A stretch of DNA of 64,000 nt from Mucilaginibacter sp. MD40 (GCF_002288635.1 NZ_NRSW01000001.1:2044126-2108125), one strand, 5' to 3'. Counted from the first letter of the stretch, positions 17,641 to 26,660 are shown. Notes: generated by a model not told the origin, from the sequence alone. Translations and numbers: made by a program.

Positions 17641-17675
17641 AAAAAGAAAAGCCCCAAACTGGGGCTTTTCTTTTT
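17641..17675 (+). terminator. Terminator after SDR gene
   Basis: AAAAAGAAAAGCCCC pairs perfectly over 15 bp with GGGGCTTTTCTTTTT around AAACT. Confidence 0.8.
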
Positions 17676-17729
17676 ATACTTTTCTGTCATTTCACCTTGC
17701 TTTCGCTCGAAATAACACCTTTCTTTATT

Positions 17730-17762
17730 AATAGAAAAGCCCCAATGAGGACGTTTCTATTT
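17730..17762 (-). terminator. Probable terminator of ychF
   Basis: AATAGAAAAGCCCC and GGACGTTTCTATT form an imperfect stem. On the minus strand it follows the ychF stop by about 25 bases and runs into T-rich sequence. Confidence 0.5.
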
Positions 17763-17786
17763 TATTTTGCATCAGGGTTTGATCGC

Positions 17787-18890
17787 TTACACGTTAAACC
17801 TAAAGTGCATAATGTCGCCATCCTGCACAATGTATGTTTTACCCTCAATGCCCATTTTGCCCGCTTCTTTAATAGCGGCCTCAGAGCCATTATATTTTAC
17901 AAAATCTTCGTATTTAATTACTTCGGCGCGGATAAAGCCTTTCTCAAAATCGGAGTGGATAACGCCCGCAGCTTGTGGCGCGGTAAAGCCCCGGGTGATG
18001 GTCCAGGCGCGTACTTCCTGTACCCCTGCAGTAAAGTAGGTAGCCAGGTTAAGCAACTTGTATGCGGCTTTTATCAGCTTGTTCACGCCAGATTCGGCCA
18101 GGCCCAGGTCGTCCAAAAACATCTGGCGCTCCTCAAAAGTTTCCAGCTGCGAGATCTCTGATTCTATCTGCGCGGAGATGATCAATACTTCGGCATTTTC
18201 GTCTTTAACAGCCTCACGTACTTTTTCTACGTAGGCGTTGCCTGTGTTTACTGCGCTTTCGTCAACATTACAAACGTATAACACTGGTTTGGCAGTGAGC
18301 AGGTGCAGGTCTTCAATGTATTCTTTATCCTCATCAGCAACCGGGGCCGTACGTGCAGATTTACCCGAAAGCAAGTGCTCGCGGTACACCAGCGCCACTT
18401 CGTAAGCTTTTTTAGCTTCTTTATCGCCGCCGGTTTTAGCCATCTTCTCTACCTTTTGTATCTTCTTTTCGATAGATTCAAGGTCTTTCAATTGCAGTTC
18501 GGTATCAATGATCTCTTTATCGCGGATAGGGTCAACAGAACCATCTACGTGTATCACGTTATCGTTATCAAAACAGCGTAAAACGTGGATGATGGCATTG
18601 GTAGCACGTATGTTGCCCAGGAACTGGTTTCCCAGACCTTCGCCCTTGCTGGCACCTTTAACAAGGCCGGCAATGTCCACAATTTCGATAACGTTGGGAA
18701 CAGTGTTTTTTGGATTTACGATCTCAACCAGCTTGGTAAGGCGCTCATCCGGCACGGTGATTACGCCAACATTTGGCTCAATAGTACAAAACGGAAAGTT
18801 AGCCGCCTGCGCCTTAGCATTTGATAAACAGTTAAAAAGTGTAGACTTACCCACGTTTGGCAAACCTACTATACCACATTGTAAACCCAT
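17787..18890 (-). CDS. ychF: Redox-regulated ATPase YchF (Obg-related)
   Basis: The 367-residue protein matches YchF in length and domains. The G domain starts at residue 1 with GIVGLPNVGKSTLFN (P-loop, residues 6-20), followed by DIAGLVKGASKGEGLGN. A coiled-coil insertion follows, then a C-terminal TGS domain with RAWTITRGFTAPQAAGVIHSDFEKGFIRAEVI. The NKxD element reads NVDES, which fits the ATP-over-GTP preference of the family. It binds ribosomes and is linked to the oxidative stress response. A heptad array lies just upstream of its start codon. Confidence 0.95.
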   Translation of the reverse strand: MGLQCGIVGLPNVGKSTLFNCLSNAKAQAANFPFCTIEPNVGVITVPDERLTKLVEIVNPKNTVPNVIEIVDIAGLVKGASKGEGLGNQFLGNIRATNAIIHVLRCFDNDNVIHVDGSVDPIRDKEIIDTELQLKDLESIEKKIQKVEKMAKTGGDKEAKKAYEVALVYREHLLSGKSARTAPVADEDKEYIEDLHLLTAKPVLYVCNVDESAVNTGNAYVEKVREAVKDENAEVLIISAQIESEISQLETFEERQMFLDDLGLAESGVNKLIKAAYKLLNLATYFTAGVQEVRAWTITRGFTAPQAAGVIHSDFEKGFIRAEVIKYEDFVKYNGSEAAIKEAGKMGIEGKTYIVQDGDIMHFRFNV

Positions 18891-18903
18891 TGTTTATTTT
18901 TTG

Positions 18904-18971
18904 AATCAAGATTTCAAGAGTCAGGAATCAAGAAAAGAATCTTGTCTCCTGATTCTTGTTTTCCTGCCTCT
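18904..18971. repeat. Inverted heptad-repeat array, locus 2 (AATCAAG type) in divergent spacer
   Basis: The left arm reads AATCAAG, ATTTCAAG (8 bases), AGTCAGG, AATCAAG (18904-18932). The right arm reads CTTGTCT, CCTGATT, CTTGTTTT (8 bases), CCTGCCT (18941-18969). Counting from the centre, the octamer is unit three on both sides. The CAGG variant in left unit two faces CCTG in right unit two, so the arms keep pairing. It lies between the divergent starts of ychF and mgtE. Confidence 0.85.
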
Positions 18972-19085
18972 TTTAAAAGCGCAAAGATAACAGAAAAAAT
19001 GCCTTGAAATTTGAAAAAATAAACGACTTTTGCGGGCGGAAAAACCGTAGGTAAACAGGTATTAACATGTAAAATTGATAAGCGT

Positions 19086-20456
19086 ATGGAAGAGATGGTT
19101 GAGCAGGTAGAATTGTTACTGGAACAAAGTGATCATAAACAGTTACAGGAATATTTGAACAACTTAAATATCTCCGACGTTGAAAGCCTTATTGATGAAT
19201 TACCTGAGCACGGCGCCAAGTTTATTGAAACGCTCAATATAAACCGTGCGGTGAATGTTTTCCGTATTCTTGATTTCCCTACGCAGGAGCGTATTATCAA
19301 AAAACTTCCGGGTAATAAAATAAGTGAGCTGATAAACGAACTGCCGCCCGATGATCGTACGGCGCTTTTTGCCGAGCTGCATGGCGATGCCGTTAAAACC
19401 CTTATTTTGCACCTGTCTCCGGCCGATAGGAAAGAGGCCCTTGTACTTTTAGGTTACGAGGAGGATAGCGTTGGCCGTTTAATGACGCCCGATTATATTG
19501 CCGTTAGAAAGAGCTGGGATGTAAGCCGGGTGTTGGCGCACATACGCCGCTACGGTAAAAATTCTGAAACTATCGACGTGATATATGTGATAGGGGATAA
19601 CGGCGTGTTACTGGACGATATCCGTATCCGTGAGATATTACTGGTTGACCCGGAAACTAAAGTAAGCGAACTGATGGACGGGCGCTCGATATCCCTGCGC
19701 GCCAGCGACCCTCAGGAAGAGGCGATCAACGTGTTCAGAATGAATAACCGCACGGCGTTGCCGGTTGTGGATAGTGAGAACATACTTTTAGGTATAGTAA
19801 CGGTTGACGATATCCTTTGGATAGCCAACGAAGAATATACCGAAGACATCCAGAAAATTGGTGGTACTGAGGCATTGGATGAACCCTACCTGGATATCAA
19901 CCTATTCAGGCTGGTAAAGAAAAGGGTAGGCTGGCTCATCATATTATTCTTTAGTGAGATGCTTACCACTACTGCCATGGGTTATTTTGGCGATGAAATA
20001 GAGAAAGTAGTAGTGCTGGCCTTCTTTGTACCGCTCATCATATCAAGTGGTGGTAACAGCGGTTCGCAGGCATCAACCCTTATAATACAGGCCATGGCTT
20101 TAGGCGAAGTAACCATAGCAGATTGGTGGCGGGTAATGCGGCGCGAAATATTGTCGGGCCTTATGCTGGGCGTAACCCTGGGTACCATAGGTTTTTTACG
20201 TGTGGCGGTATGGAGCATGTTTAGCCACGTTTACGGCCCTCACTGGCTTCTGGTAGGCTTTACGGTTGGTTTTTCGCTTATAGGTGTGGTGCTTTGGGGG
20301 TCATTATCAGGTTCCATGCTACCGTTGTTGCTAAAGAAACTAAAGTTTGACCCTGCAACTTCTTCCGCTCCATTTGTGGCTACACTGGTTGACGTAACCG
20401 GGCTGATCATCTATTTCAGCGTAGCTGTTATGTTTATGAAAGGCGTGCTGTTGTAG
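19086..20456 (+). CDS. mgtE: Magnesium transporter MgtE
   Basis: The 456-residue protein has the MgtE plan. A cytosolic helical N domain (residues about 1-130, with repeated LIxELP motifs) is followed by two CBS domains (about 135-260, starting GRLMTPDYIAVRKSW) that sense Mg2+, a plug helix, and five membrane helices from about residue 285. The pore motif appears as ISSGGNSGSQASTLIIQAMALGE. It is a Mg2+-gated channel in the inner membrane. It is divergent from ychF. No M-box riboswitch is visible in the short leader. Confidence 0.95.
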   Translation: MEEMVEQVELLLEQSDHKQLQEYLNNLNISDVESLIDELPEHGAKFIETLNINRAVNVFRILDFPTQERIIKKLPGNKISELINELPPDDRTALFAELHGDAVKTLILHLSPADRKEALVLLGYEEDSVGRLMTPDYIAVRKSWDVSRVLAHIRRYGKNSETIDVIYVIGDNGVLLDDIRIREILLVDPETKVSELMDGRSISLRASDPQEEAINVFRMNNRTALPVVDSENILLGIVTVDDILWIANEEYTEDIQKIGGTEALDEPYLDINLFRLVKKRVGWLIILFFSEMLTTTAMGYFGDEIEKVVVLAFFVPLIISSGGNSGSQASTLIIQAMALGEVTIADWWRVMRREILSGLMLGVTLGTIGFLRVAVWSMFSHVYGPHWLLVGFTVGFSLIGVVLWGSLSGSMLPLLLKKLKFDPATSSAPFVATLVDVTGLIIYFSVAVMFMKGVLL

Positions 20457-20553
20457 AACGTAATGAGCCGTATCATTGCTTTTTTAGCATTTTTTGTTGT
20501 TCACATTGGCGTAATTTATATCTTTAAAGAAAATAATTTAACACCTGAACACA

Positions 20554-21045
20554 ATGGAAATCAACGAAAACATTCCACCGGCGGTTGCGCCAACGCCTGA
20601 GCCGAACATGATCTTAACGGAAACGGCGCAGTTTTATTTACAAAAGGCCGGTAAATGGGCCAGCTTCCTGGGTATCATGGGCTTTATTGGTACCGGCTTC
20701 TTAGCTATTGCGGCTTTATTTATGGGTACCATTTTTACCACCATGGCTACTATGAACCCTATGATGGGTGCCGCGGCTGGTATGGGTAGCCTGGTAACAG
20801 TTTTTTACCTGTTGCTGGCAGTAGTAAGTTTCTTCTTTGCGCTGTATTTATACCAGTTTGGCAGCCGCGTAAAGGATGCTATCGCTTACAGTAATACCGA
20901 GCAGTTAACCAGCGCGTTAAGTAAGCTTAAAGCATTCTTCCAGATGTGGGGCATTATCACCATTATTTATATTGTGTTAATGGTGCTGATATTTATCTTT
21001 TCCATATTTGCTGGCATTGGCGCCGCATCTATGATGAACAAGTAA
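20554..21045 (+). CDS. DUF5362-like membrane protein
   Basis: The 163-residue protein has an N-terminal Pro-rich tail (IPPAVAPTPEP), an amphipathic segment TETAQFYLQKAGKWASFLG, and four hydrophobic helices. The pattern (a helix ending in FALYLYQFGSRVKDAI, then SNTEQLTSALSKLKAFFQMWGI) fits the DUF5362 family of small Bacteroidota membrane proteins. Function is unknown. It follows mgtE after 97 bases and ends before a terminator, so it may be its own unit. Confidence 0.6.
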   Translation: MEINENIPPAVAPTPEPNMILTETAQFYLQKAGKWASFLGIMGFIGTGFLAIAALFMGTIFTTMATMNPMMGAAAGMGSLVTVFYLLLAVVSFFFALYLYQFGSRVKDAIAYSNTEQLTSALSKLKAFFQMWGIITIIYIVLMVLIFIFSIFAGIGAASMMNK

Positions 21046-21065
21046 TATCGAAAAAGACATTAAAA

Positions 21066-21097
21066 ATAAAACCCCGTCCTTTTCAGGCGGGGTTTAT
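21066..21097 (+). terminator. Terminator after DUF5362-like gene
   Basis: AAACCCCG pairs with CGGGGTTT around TCCTTTTCAGG, then TATTGTTATT. Confidence 0.65.
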
Positions 21098-21123
21098 TGT
21101 TATTATAGATTTACAGTTAGTTC

Positions 21124-21444
21124 TTAAAAAGAAAAGTCTTCATCGGCGCCGGCAGTTTCGGTGTTCTCGCTAAACTCGTAGCGTTTCTCAACCACTTCCT
21201 GGTGTTGTTTGATGTAATCAACCGTGTCTTTTAAACCTTCGGCAAATTTTTCAAAGTCCTCTTTGTATAAAAATATCTTATGCTTAATAAACACACCATC
21301 CTCCAAACGTTTTTTGCTTTCGGTAATGGTTACATAATAATCATTACCCCTGGTGGCTTTAACGTCAAAAAAATAAGTTCTTTTACCGGCTCTTACCTTT
21401 TTTGAGTAAACTTCTTCGCGCTCTCTGTTGTCAAAATCTCCCAT
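21124..21444 (-). CDS. PUR family nucleic-acid-binding protein (DUF3276)
   Basis: The 106-residue protein begins with an acidic/basic stretch, then KVRAGKRTYFFDVKATRGNDYYVTITESKKR, a strand-rich PUR repeat like that of eukaryotic Pur-alpha, followed by HKIFLYKEDFEKFAEGL and an acidic tail. Bacteroidota and spirochete homologues bind single-stranded DNA and RNA as dimers. The gene converges on DUF5362. A role in RNA handling is inferred from the family. Confidence 0.85.
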   Translation of the reverse strand: MGDFDNREREEVYSKKVRAGKRTYFFDVKATRGNDYYVTITESKKRLEDGVFIKHKIFLYKEDFEKFAEGLKDTVDYIKQHQEVVEKRYEFSENTETAGADEDFSF

Positions 21445-21564
21445 AAATTTGCTTAGTGTAATAGTTTTGGTGCCCTAAATATATACAAAAGTGTTTCAAT
21501 TGCAAGGGTGTAATAGCATTTAGTATATATTTATTAAAACTTTTACGCTAATTTTCTGTATAGG

Positions 21565-23352
21565 TTACATCTTTTCCTCTTCTTCAAGCAGTTGTTTCTC
21601 GTATAATTCGAAATAAGCGCCTTTAAAATCCATCAATTCGGCATGGGTACCGCGCTCAATGATCCGGCCTTCGTCAAGAACCAATATCTGGTCGGCATTT
21701 TTAATGGTAGATATGCGGTGCGAGATAATAATACTGGTTTTGCCCTGCATAACCCGCCCCAGGTTACTTAATATTTCTTCCTCCGTACGCGTATCAACCG
21801 CCGAAAGGCAATCATCAAATATTAATATCTGCGGTTGTTTTACAATGGCCCTGGCTATGCTCACACGCTGTTTTTGCCCGCCTGAGAGGGTTACCCCACG
21901 CTCGCCTATAAGGGTATCGAAACCCTGCTCCAATTCCATAATATTGCTGTATACGGCGGCATCGCGGGCCGCCTGTTCAACGGCAGGCATATCCAGCACA
22001 TCGGCGCTGAAAGCGATGTTATGCGATATCTTATCAGAAAACAGGAAAACTTCCTGCGGTACAAAACCTAACTGCGAGCGATAGTTGTTAAGGTTAAGGG
22101 TATCAATACGCTCATCATCAACAGTAATACTGCCCTCGCTTACATCATACATCCGCATAATAAGGTTGGCGATGGTGGATTTCCCAGAACCTGTGCGACC
22201 AATAATAGCCAGCATTTCGCCTGCTTTTACGGTAAATGAAACCTCTTTTAGCGCGGTAATGCCTGTATCCGGATAGTTAAAGGTAACATTATTAAACTCC
22301 AGCTTACCTTGTACCTGGTGAGTAGCACGGCTGGGAGAGGTGATCTCTGGTTCCTGGTGCAGGAACTCGTTGATACGTTTTTGCGAAGCGGCTGCTCTTT
22401 GTATAAGCGAAGTTACCCACCCCAGTGATATTACCGGGAAGGCCAGCATATTAAGGTAAACAATAAACTCGGCTATGTTACCCGGTGTAATATTGCCTTT
22501 CATTACTTCAACACCGCCAATGTACATGGTGATCACATTGCTAAGCCCTATCAACAGCAGCATCGATGGAAAAAATACCGCTTGCACCTTAGCTAAAGCC
22601 ATGCTTTGTGAGCGATAATCTTCGCTTTCATCGGCAAAGCGTTTCCTTACAAAACCTTCGCGCACATACGAGCGGATCACCCTGATGCCCGAAAAATTTT
22701 CCTGTACAAAGCTGGACAGGGCCGAGAGGCGCTGCTGTATCTTTTCGCTGCGGTACTCTATAATCGTATTTACATAAAAAATAATCACCGCCAGCACAGG
22801 TAAAGGGAGTACCGAAAATATGGCAAGCCTTACATTTACCATCAGCATGGCATATATCACCAGCACAAATAGTATAACGGTGTTAATGGAGTACATGATG
22901 CCGGGGCCAAGGTACATGCGTACGCGACTTACATCTTCGGTAACGCGGTTCATGAGGTCACCGGTATTGTGGCGGCGGTAAAAGGCAAGCGACAGCACCT
23001 GGTAGTGCGCGTATATCTCGTTCTTAAGATCAAACTCAATATGCCGCGACATCAGGATAATGGTTTGCCGCATAAAGAACAGAAAAAGCCCCCTTAATAA
23101 AGCCAGCACCAATACCAGTACGCCAAAAAGCAGCAAGCTGGAGCCGAAGATATCATAGATCATCTCCTGGCGGTTAAAGCCTGAAAATAATTGATAAACG
23201 CCTATATTTTCGGTTACGAGGTCAAACGCCACGCGAATAACCTGGGCCGGTAATACAGCAAATATGTTGGAAATAATAACGAACAGGATGCCCGGAACAA
23301 GTCGCCAGCGGTATTTGTAGAAAAATTTATTGAGGTAAGCGAGGTCTTTCAT
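21565..23352 (-). CDS. ABC transporter, fused permease and ATP-binding (MsbA/MdlB-like exporter)
   Basis: The 595-residue protein has an N-terminal six-helix type-1 exporter domain (about residues 1-320) and a C-terminal nucleotide-binding domain. The latter has Walker A GRTGSGKST, Q-loop FVPQEVF, signature TLSGGQKQR and Walker B ILIFDDCLSAVD, with the switch His in IIISHRIS. It works as a homodimer or heterodimer in the inner membrane and exports lipids, peptides or drugs. The length fits half-transporters such as MsbA. No substrate clue lies next to it. The start is at 23352; a REP-like element lies upstream. Confidence 0.9.
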   Translation of the reverse strand: MKDLAYLNKFFYKYRWRLVPGILFVIISNIFAVLPAQVIRVAFDLVTENIGVYQLFSGFNRQEMIYDIFGSSLLLFGVLVLVLALLRGLFLFFMRQTIILMSRHIEFDLKNEIYAHYQVLSLAFYRRHNTGDLMNRVTEDVSRVRMYLGPGIMYSINTVILFVLVIYAMLMVNVRLAIFSVLPLPVLAVIIFYVNTIIEYRSEKIQQRLSALSSFVQENFSGIRVIRSYVREGFVRKRFADESEDYRSQSMALAKVQAVFFPSMLLLIGLSNVITMYIGGVEVMKGNITPGNIAEFIVYLNMLAFPVISLGWVTSLIQRAAASQKRINEFLHQEPEITSPSRATHQVQGKLEFNNVTFNYPDTGITALKEVSFTVKAGEMLAIIGRTGSGKSTIANLIMRMYDVSEGSITVDDERIDTLNLNNYRSQLGFVPQEVFLFSDKISHNIAFSADVLDMPAVEQAARDAAVYSNIMELEQGFDTLIGERGVTLSGGQKQRVSIARAIVKQPQILIFDDCLSAVDTRTEEEILSNLGRVMQGKTSIIISHRISTIKNADQILVLDEGRIIERGTHAELMDFKGAYFELYEKQLLEEEEKM

Positions 23353-23420
23353 GCGCGTATCAAAAGTACGAAATGAAGCAACAACCGTGTGCTGCCAATT
23401 GATTTAATTAATTACGCATG

Positions 23421-23536
23421 ACTCACCCCGGCACCGCTTCGCTGGCCGACCTCTCTGCTGCGCAAAGAGGATAAAAGAAAGACACTTAAAGCAAACTCCC
23501 CTCTTTGCGCAGTAGAGAGGGGCAGGGGGGAGTTAC
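23421..23536. repeat. REP-like GC-rich intergenic element, copy B
   Basis: A left half-element 23421-23470 (ACTCACCCCGGCACCGCTTC ... CTCTCTGCTGCGCAAAGAGG) and a right half-element 23496-23534 (CTCCCCTCTTTGCGCAGTAG ... GGGGAG) have opposite orientation. The motifs are shared with 15197-15333 and 29944-30000. The element fills the spacer between divergent genes. Confidence 0.75.
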
Positions 23537-23602
23537 AAATAACTTGCTGCAACCAAAAAAACCGCTACTTTTACAAAGATTTATCAACACTTGCAGATAC
23601 GA

Positions 23603-24688
23603 ATGTCCGCTCAGCAAACAAACGATAGTATTTTTAGTCAGCTCGATGCTTATGGGCATAAAAAAGTGGTGTTCTGCAGCGATACAGATACCGGCTTAAA
23701 AGGCATCATTGCTATACATGATACTACTTTAGGCCCTGCTTTTGGCAGTACCCGCATGTGGACTTACCGCTCCGAAGCCGAGGCGTTATATGACGTTTTG
23801 CGCTTATCAAAAAGCATGACTTACAAATGCGCTATTGCCGGCCTAAACATGGGCGGGGGGTATTCAGTGATCATTGGCGATTCGCGCCGTGATAAGACTG
23901 AGGCCATGATGCGCAAGTTTGGGCGCTATATTAAAAACCTAAACGGCGAATTTATTACTTCAGAAGATGTGGGCACCAGCCCACGCGATATGGAATATAT
24001 CCGTATGGAAACGGAACACGTTACCGGCATCCCCGAAAGTTTGGGTGGTAGCGGTGACCCGGCTCCTGTAGCTGCAAAAGGTGTATTAATGGGTATTAAG
24101 GCGGCTGTAAAGGAAATGTACGGTAATGATACCATCACCGGCCGCTCGGTAATTGTGCAGGGCATAGGCCACGTTGGCGAAACCCTGGTAAAACTGCTGC
24201 GCGAGGAGAATGCCAAGGTTTACGTAAGTGATATTAATGACGAGCGCACACGCCAGGTATCAAAAAAATATGGTGCGGAAGCGGTATCAAACAATTCGAT
24301 ATTTGATATCGACGCGGATATCTACTCACCCTGCGCCCTGGGAGCAACCATAAACTCGCAAACCATCAGCAAGCTTAAGGTGGGCATTATCGCGGGTTCG
24401 GCCAATAACCAGTTGCAGGACGAAGATGAGCATGGGAAAATGCTTTTAGATAAGGGTATACTATTTGCCCCGGATTACGTTATTAACGCGGGCGGTATCA
24501 TTAACTGTTATTCGGAGTTGCAGGGCTTTAGTAAGCGCCGTACCATGCAGCTTACCGAAAATATTTATGAGGCCACCCGGAATGTTTTAAAACTTTCAAA
24601 GGCAGAAAATATTTCTACCATTGAAGCGGCAAACAAAATTGCTGAAAAACGCATTGCAGATATTAGAAAAGTAAAATCAACCTATTAA
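23603..24688 (+). CDS. Leucine dehydrogenase family protein (Glu/Leu/Phe/Val dehydrogenase), catalytic Lys replaced
   Basis: The protein has 361 residues from the ATG at 23603; a TTG four codons earlier is less likely. It follows bacterial leucine dehydrogenase closely: IIAIHDTTLGPAFGSTRMWTY, SMTYKCAIAGLNMGG, ITSEDVGTSPRDM, SPCALGATIN, IAGSANNQL, YVINAGGIIN. The Rossmann motif VQGIGHVGETL is near residue 185. Family enzymes reversibly deaminate branched-chain amino acids with NAD+. Here the catalytic Lys of GGxK is Tyr (GGGYSVIIGD), while the substrate Lys of MTYK and the Asp of SEDVG remain. Activity may be lost or changed. Confidence 0.88.
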   Translation: MSAQQTNDSIFSQLDAYGHKKVVFCSDTDTGLKGIIAIHDTTLGPAFGSTRMWTYRSEAEALYDVLRLSKSMTYKCAIAGLNMGGGYSVIIGDSRRDKTEAMMRKFGRYIKNLNGEFITSEDVGTSPRDMEYIRMETEHVTGIPESLGGSGDPAPVAAKGVLMGIKAAVKEMYGNDTITGRSVIVQGIGHVGETLVKLLREENAKVYVSDINDERTRQVSKKYGAEAVSNNSIFDIDADIYSPCALGATINSQTISKLKVGIIAGSANNQLQDEDEHGKMLLDKGILFAPDYVINAGGIINCYSELQGFSKRRTMQLTENIYEATRNVLKLSKAENISTIEAANKIAEKRIADIRKVKSTY

Positions 24689-24737
24689 ATATATCATTAC
24701 GGCCGCAAGACGCAGGCTATAAATCGTTCTTACAAAA

Positions 24738-25685
24738 ATGCTAAACAGAAGGCACCTTAGGGTAAAAGTGTTACAATCGCTTTACGCGTACCACCAGTCG
24801 GACACTAAAGACATCAAATTATTCGAAAAAAACCTGTTAAACAGTATCGATCAGGTTTTTGAAATGTACATCTGGATGCTCTCGCTTATTAACGAGACCA
24901 TTGAGTATGTATCCCGCGATGCGGAAGAAAGGGCCAACAAACACCGCCCAACAGCCGAAGACCTTAACGTTAACCAAAAAATACTGACTAACCGGTTTTA
25001 CCTTTCGGTATTAGACAATAAGGATTATCTGAATGGTATCCGTAAATATAAGGTTGACTGGTCTTTTGACCCCGAATTAGCCAAATCGCTCTTCACTACA
25101 CTAAAAAACTCACCGGAATATGCCGAATACCTGGCTAAAACCGATGATACCATCCAAACGGATAAGGATATTATTAAATTCATCTTCAAGAAAGTGATCC
25201 TGAAATCATCACTTGCCGAGCAGGTATTTGAAGATAAATTTATTTACTGGCCTACAGATAAAGAGGTACTGCAGGCGCTGATCGCCAAAACCTTCAAAAA
25301 TTTCGCTTCGGAAAATTTTGCCGAAAACAAACTGGCAGAGATCAGCAGTAATTGGGTTGAAGACCGCGATTTTGTGGTAAACCTATTTGAGCAAACCATA
25401 CGCCATGATGCCGAGTATCAGGAACTGATAGCTGAAAAAACACAGAACTGGGAACCTGATCGTATTGCCATGATGGATACCTTGCTAATGAAAATGGCTA
25501 TTGTAGAGTTTATTAACTTTACATCTATCCCGGTAAAGGTTACTATTAACGAGTACCTGGAGATATCAAAAGAGTTTAGTACGCCTAAAAGTAACTCGTT
25601 TATTAACGGTATTTTAGATAAGATACTTTTTGAATTAAAAGCACAGAATAAAGTACGTAAATCTGGCAGGGGATTAATTGAATAA
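24738..25685 (+). CDS. nusB: Transcription antitermination factor NusB (long Bacteroidota form)
   Basis: The protein has 315 residues, about twice the size of E. coli NusB, as usual in Bacteroidota. The N-terminus NRRHLRVKVLQSLYAYHQSD is the NusB opening. The conserved core is at the C-terminal end (WEPDRIAMMDTLLMKMAIVE, PVKVTINEYLEISKEFSTPKS, FINGILDKIL), separated by a long helical insertion at about residues 60-200. NusB with NusE binds boxA RNA and prevents early termination in rRNA operons. It leads a co-directional run to coaE and beyond. Confidence 0.93.
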   Translation: MLNRRHLRVKVLQSLYAYHQSDTKDIKLFEKNLLNSIDQVFEMYIWMLSLINETIEYVSRDAEERANKHRPTAEDLNVNQKILTNRFYLSVLDNKDYLNGIRKYKVDWSFDPELAKSLFTTLKNSPEYAEYLAKTDDTIQTDKDIIKFIFKKVILKSSLAEQVFEDKFIYWPTDKEVLQALIAKTFKNFASENFAENKLAEISSNWVEDRDFVVNLFEQTIRHDAEYQELIAEKTQNWEPDRIAMMDTLLMKMAIVEFINFTSIPVKVTINEYLEISKEFSTPKSNSFINGILDKILFELKAQNKVRKSGRGLIE

Positions 25686-25700
25686 TATTAACCAAACACG

Positions 25701-26141
25701 ATGAAGAAATTAGTTGTAGTTGCAGCAGTTGCCGGTATGTTATTTACCGCCTGCAACCAGCAAGGAAACGGTACAGCCCCGGCAAACACCGCTACTGCTG
25801 ATACCAGTAATGTAAGCGCTACCAACGCGCCGGTAATGAAGTTTGAGAATGATACGCACGATTTTGGTAAGATAAAAGAGGGCGAAAAAGTAACTTATGC
25901 CTTTAAGTTCATTAATAAAGGCAAATCGCCGCTTATTGTTAAAGACGCGGTGGCCACCTGCGGCTGTACCAAGCCGGAGTGGCCTGCAACACCCATTGCT
26001 CCGGGTGCACCGGGCGAAATAAAGGTAACCTTTAACAGCGCTGCCAAAATGGGACTGCAGGATAAACAGATCACTATTACAGCTAATACTAACCCTGCCC
26101 AAACCATGGTGCATTTGATTGGCGAAGTTGTTGCTAAGTAA
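25701..26141 (+). CDS. DUF1573 domain lipoprotein
   Basis: The 146-residue protein has a lipoprotein signal with lipobox LFTAC (Cys at about residue 18), a Thr/Ala-rich linker, then DUF1573 from about residue 50 (FENDTHDFGKIKEGEKVTYA, FINKGKSPLIVKDAVATCGC, KVTFNS), an immunoglobulin-like beta-sandwich. The CGCTKPEWP motif is the family hallmark. Its role is not known. It follows nusB by 15 bases and precedes yajC, so it is probably co-transcribed. Confidence 0.85.
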   Translation: MKKLVVVAAVAGMLFTACNQQGNGTAPANTATADTSNVSATNAPVMKFENDTHDFGKIKEGEKVTYAFKFINKGKSPLIVKDAVATCGCTKPEWPATPIAPGAPGEIKVTFNSAAKMGLQDKQITITANTNPAQTMVHLIGEVVAK

Positions 26142-26218
26142 AAGTCTACAGTAAAAATAGGGGCTTGTTATTTGCTTGCAAGCTGCCTAAACTATTAAAT
26201 ACTCAATAATTAATTTAA

Positions 26219-26530
26219 ATGATAAGTACAATTTTATTACAGGCCGGCGGAATGGGAACCCAAAATCTAATCATGTTTGGTTTGATTGCCGTGGTATTTT
26301 ATTTCTTTATGATCCGCCCGCAGGTTAAAAAACAAAAAGACCAGAAAAAATACGTAGATGAACTTAAAAAAGGCGATCGGGTAATTACCAGCGCCGGTAT
26401 ACATGGCAGGATATATGAAGTTGCCGAAACTACTTTTTTAATTGAAGTAGAGAACGGCGCGCGCATACGTTTTGATAAATCAGCTATATCGCTGGATGCT
26501 TCAAAAGCGTTAAATACCCCTGCTAAATAA
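26219..26530 (+). CDS. yajC: Preprotein translocase subunit YajC
   Basis: The 103-residue protein has one transmembrane helix (LIMFGLIAVVFYFFMIRPQ, residues about 15-35). The YajC motif FFMIRPQVKKQKDQKKY and a small beta domain follow (LKKGDRVITSAGIHGRIYEV). YajC associates with SecDF in the Sec export complex; secDF lies at 39711-42686. A heptad array begins on the base after its stop codon. Confidence 0.93.
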   Translation: MISTILLQAGGMGTQNLIMFGLIAVVFYFFMIRPQVKKQKDQKKYVDELKKGDRVITSAGIHGRIYEVAETTFLIEVENGARIRFDKSAISLDASKALNTPAK

Positions 26531-26647
26531 GCTGTAGGCTTAAAGCGTAAAGCTAAAAGCTTAAATAGGCTTATAGCTTAATTCACTATATTAGAAGCGA
26601 AAAGCTGATGCGTTACTGCTTTCAGCTTTTCGCTTTCTGCTTTTATC
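26531..26647. repeat. Inverted heptad-repeat array, locus 3 (GCTTAAA type)
   Basis: The TAA of yajC ends at 26530, and 7-mers start at 26531: GCTGTAG, GCTTAAA, GCGTAAA, GCTAAAA, GCTTAAA (to 26565), three bases, then GCTTATA and GCTTAAT. The far arm has TTACTGC, TTTCAGC, TTTTCGC, TTTCTGC, TTTTATC (26613-26647). A nested hairpin, AGAAGCGAAAAGCTGA (26593-26608) with TCAGCTTTTCGCTTTCT, pairs over 16 bp with one extra T. The array fills the spacer to within 13 bases of the next gene. Confidence 0.85.
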
Positions 26648-26660
26648 TCGTAAAGAAAAA

